In this document: positions 45,295 to 47,308 of the stretch, in pieces
Layout of the letters: each line of letters opens with the position of its first letter
How positions within the stretch are numbered: the stretch's first letter is position 1
DNA from: a virus
Strand: one strand, 5' to 3'
Virus record (IMG/VR): IMGVR_UViG_3300045253_000070
Coordinates: 1-47,308 of that record
Length of the DNA stretch: 47,308 bases
The notes under the pieces: generated by a model
The model's input: only the letters and a program-made list of their open reading frames with translations
Database searches by the model: none
Told to the model about the DNA's origin: nothing
Program-made: the position numbers and the translations under genes

Positions 45295-45369
45295 CTAGTG
45301 GGCGAAGAAGACTGCGTAGACGAGGACGGCCGCTATCGCGGCGAGGCCGTAGCCGAGCCATTCTGGCAT
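45295..45369 (-). CDS. Tiny membrane peptide (24 residues), holin-type candidate
   Basis: ATG at 45369 with a strong AAGGAG 7-8 bases upstream. The product is MPEWLGYGLAAIAAVLVYAV then FFAH: one transmembrane helix with almost no other sequence. Between a virion gene and the XhlA-like gene, it is a good lysis-cassette candidate despite its size. Confidence 0.6.
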   Translation of the reverse strand: MPEWLGYGLAAIAAVLVYAVFFAH

Positions 45370-45381
45370 CTGTGTTCTCCT

Positions 45382-45702
45382 TTAGGTGAGGGTTACGCGT
45401 TTGATGGTGGTGCTGTCGTGCTGCACACAGATCTGCGCCGTGTCGCTGCGATACCAGATCGCGCCCACCTTCGCGCCCGACGGGTCCGCCGTGAACACGC
45501 TGATGAGTGTCGCGGCGACGGCGAGTTTCCCCGCCGAATCCAACGCGACGCCGCCACCGGGGCCGGGGGTGGACGACACAGTCGGTGCGCCGCCGAGTGT
45601 CGCTACGGCTGTCGGCGGCGGCGGCGCGCCCGGCGGGATACCGAACGCCTGCTCGAACCCTCCCGCCACCGGCGTCGTCTGCGCGTCCGGGATCCGCGCC
45701 AC
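45382..45702 (-). CDS. Small virion-associated protein, unknown (106 residues)
   Basis: GTG at 45702, 3 bases after the nozzle-like stop. MARIPDAQTTPVAGGFEQAF then a Pro/Ala linker and a beta-rich end (GAIWYRSDTAQICVQHDSTT). The C-terminal pattern resembles short domains at the ends of tail appendage proteins. No family recognised. Confidence 0.5.
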   Translation of the reverse strand: MARIPDAQTTPVAGGFEQAFGIPPGAPPPPTAVATLGGAPTVSSTPGPGGGVALDSAGKLAVAATLISVFTADPSGAKVGAIWYRSDTAQICVQHDSTTIKRVTLT

Positions 45703-45705
45703 TCC

Positions 45706-47308
45706 TTAGACTTCCCTCAAAACGATTTTCGCGACATACCCGCCGGGTGATTGCGGGTTGTCCCAGCCTTCCGCGACCTCGTAGATCTCGCAGCTCGCCG
45801 GGACACACAACGCCGTAAACGACGTAGTCGTCGTTGTCCCATTCACGCTGGTTTGGGTGTTGATGAAACGGTCGGACACCTGGAACGGCGTCGTGGTCGT
45901 GACCGCGGCCTCGAGGTTGTCGGCCTGCTGGTGCCCCGCCAGCGGGTGGAACGTGCCGTCGGCGAGCCTTACGGTGTCGTCGCGTAACCCGATACCTGAC
46001 AGGTCGAGCGTGTACTCACGCAGCTTGTACGTCGGAAGCACCGGCGCCGCCCGAACCGTGCAACTCTTAAGCGTCGGACCTGCTGTCGATGTGCCTTTGT
46101 TCAGCGTGATTTTCACCGAGACGGCGTGCCCGGTCCCGATCGACGTTCCGTCACCCGGATACTCCGTACCCGACACCGCCCCCGTCTTGAGCGTTGTGAA
46201 CGCGCCGGTGAGCGAGTCGATCTGGTAGGCGACATCCACTGAGCCACCGTCGCCGTCGGTTGCGGGATCCCACTCGACCTTGACCCCGCGGAACAGCTTC
46301 GTCAGCGACGACTCGAAATCTATGAGCGACGAGATCACGTACCCTGACGTCTGATAGGAGACGTTGCCTGACCGGTACGCCGTCGTCGCGTTGCGGGTGT
46401 GGAGGAGCGCGTATCCGGTCGCGGCGAGCCGGGTGTCGGTGCCGCCGGCGGTGTAGGAGCCGATCGTGGAGACGCCGCCGAGGGCGGGGTTGTAGGCGAG
46501 GAGGGTCGCCATCGTGTCGTCGGTGAACACGAGCCTGCCACCTGACGCGACGATGGCGGGGTGGGGGCCACCGAATGTGTCCGATGACGCTGTCGCGTTG
46601 TAGTCGTTGGCTTGCCATAGCAGCCCGACTTGGGAGCCGTCGAAGAAGTGGATTGCGGGACGGTTGTACTGCGACGACGTGGTGGCGGCCCGGAAGAACG
46701 CCCCGGAGACGTAGGCGACGCCGTAGAGGACTTCGAGGTCGGAGCCGATGTAGTTCGGCGGGAAAATATGGAGGAGGCTGACACCGGTCCCGTCGTAGAT
46801 CCAGAGCTCGCACGCGATCTGCCCGTAGTTCAACAGGATGAGCAGCTTCCCGCCGAACGCTTCCAGGACCGCGGTATTTGGGGCGCCGGTGTTGGCTGTG
46901 CCTGACGCGCCTTTCCAGGTGTTCAGCGACGTCGCTGTCCCAGCGGTGTCATACCGGACGAGGTCCCCGGACGCGGCCCGGTATCCGAACAGGGTGTTGT
47001 TGAGGAAGCAAAGGCTGTCTGCCGCCGACGCCGCGAATGTGGAGTAGGAGGACCCGTTCCATTTCCGGACGCCCACCGTGCCGCCGCTGGTGGTGGACAG
47101 GTAGTTCGCGCCGCCGTCGCTCACCAAGCCGAACTTGGATGGTGCTGCGCCGAGGCCGTGGGCGCCGTTGTCGGTGATCGTTCCCGCGCTGTCGATCGTG
47201 TAAAGGCTCGTCGCTGACGCCGCTATGAGTTTCTGGCCGTTGGTGTCGCGGGAGCACGCGCTGACGGCGGCGGCGAAGCCTACGGAGGGGAACGCTTGCG
47301 CGAGCCTG
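45706..47308 (-). CDS. Tail nozzle-like protein, C-terminal part (gene starts at 444)
   Basis: This is the 3' part (492 codons, 45706-47181, plus the repeated end) of the 639-residue protein starting at 444. It contains several similar beta stretches, for example VRKWNGSSYSTFAASAADSL, LYGVAYVSGAFFRAATT and LVFTDDTMATLLAYNP, which look like blades of a beta-propeller, and a C-terminal beta part (RLADGTFHPLAGHQQADNLE). The TAA at 45706 is followed by the small gene 45382-45702. In a linear reading this gene would appear truncated; in the circle it is complete. Confidence 0.7.
   Translation of the reverse strand, partial: RLAQAFPSVGFAAAVSACSRDTNGQKLIAASATSLYTIDSAGTITDNGAHGLGAAPSKFGLVSDGGANYLSTTSGGTVGVRKWNGSSYSTFAASAADSLCFLNNTLFGYRAASGDLVRYDTAGTATSLNTWKGASGTANTGAPNTAVLEAFGGKLLILLNYGQIACELWIYDGTGVSLLHIFPPNYIGSDLEVLYGVAYVSGAFFRAATTSSQYNRPAIHFFDGSQVGLLWQANDYNATASSDTFGGPHPAIVASGGRLVFTDDTMATLLAYNPALGGVSTIGSYTAGGTDTRLAATGYALLHTRNATTAYRSGNVSYQTSGYVISSLIDFESSLTKLFRGVKVEWDPATDGDGGSVDVAYQIDSLTGAFTTLKTGAVSGTEYPGDGTSIGTGHAVSVKITLNKGTSTAGPTLKSCTVRAAPVLPTYKLREYTLDLSGIGLRDDTVRLADGTFHPLAGHQQADNLEAAVTTTTPFQVSDRFINTQTSVNGTTTTTSFTALCVPASCEIYEVAEGWDNPQSPGGYVAKIVLREV
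47182..47308. repeat. Terminal direct repeat, right copy (assembly overlap)
   Basis: Identical to 1-127; see that entry. The last base of unique sequence is 47181, and the reading frame of the nozzle-like gene is continuous from 47181 to 1 in the circular order. Confidence 0.95.

Overview
The window is one complete, circularly permuted phage genome in linear form. Bases 1-127 are repeated exactly at 47182-47308, so the unit is 47,181 bp, and one tail gene runs across the join. It encodes a full virion set (terminase, portal, scaffold, SU10/HK97-type capsid protein, adaptor, nozzle-like tail protein, ejection-type proteins, spike and fibre proteins), a lysis cassette and a tyrosine integrase. 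No tail-length tape-measure/sheath module and no DNA polymerase, primase or helicase is recognisable. The portal/adaptor/nozzle set with lytic-transglycosylase and M23-like internal proteins suggests a temperate podovirus (inference). High GC, very frequent GTG and TTG starts and possible leaderless genes fit an actinobacterial host, but the sequence does not prove this.

Almost everything is on the minus strand, in two tightly packed blocks with 1-4 base stop/start overlaps. The early block starts at a clear promoter (42234-42262) whose -10 box lies inside a perfect 9+9 bp palindrome (42223-42249), just upstream of a ribbon-helix-helix protein, a likely autorepressor. It runs down to about 29.36 kb and holds a winged-helix protein, a 15-repeat SAHVEAWE protein, an OB-like protein, three HNH proteins in a row, the integrase, three different adenine methyltransferases, a VRR-NUC nuclease, a possible replication protein next to a large inverted repeat, and many tiny zinc or membrane proteins.

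The late block starts near 28.2-28.65 kb. It encodes, in order, a second ribbon-helix-helix protein, a five-enzyme sugar/amide cassette (three glycosyltransferases, a nucleotide-sugar epimerase/dehydratase-like protein and a glutaminase-less asparagine-synthase-like protein) with a further glycosyltransferase-like gene, terminase, portal, fibre/spike proteins with Ig-like and beta-helix modules, large ejection-type proteins, scaffold, capsid, adaptor and nozzle. It then crosses the window ends into lysis genes and a small nuclease, and ends at a strong UUCG hairpin terminator (42306-42336) immediately before the early promoter. Only one ordinary gene (28807-29175) is on the plus strand, with its own promoter and a probable terminator.

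The most unusual observations are: a tRNA acceptor/T-arm minihelix in the leader of the capsid gene; two tiny plus-strand genes with leaderless-type promoters in the largest late-operon gaps; short exact repeats at early gene junctions that give unrelated genes the same N-terminal leader; the sugar/amide cassette; and a cysteine-rich, membrane-anchored beta-helix protein.
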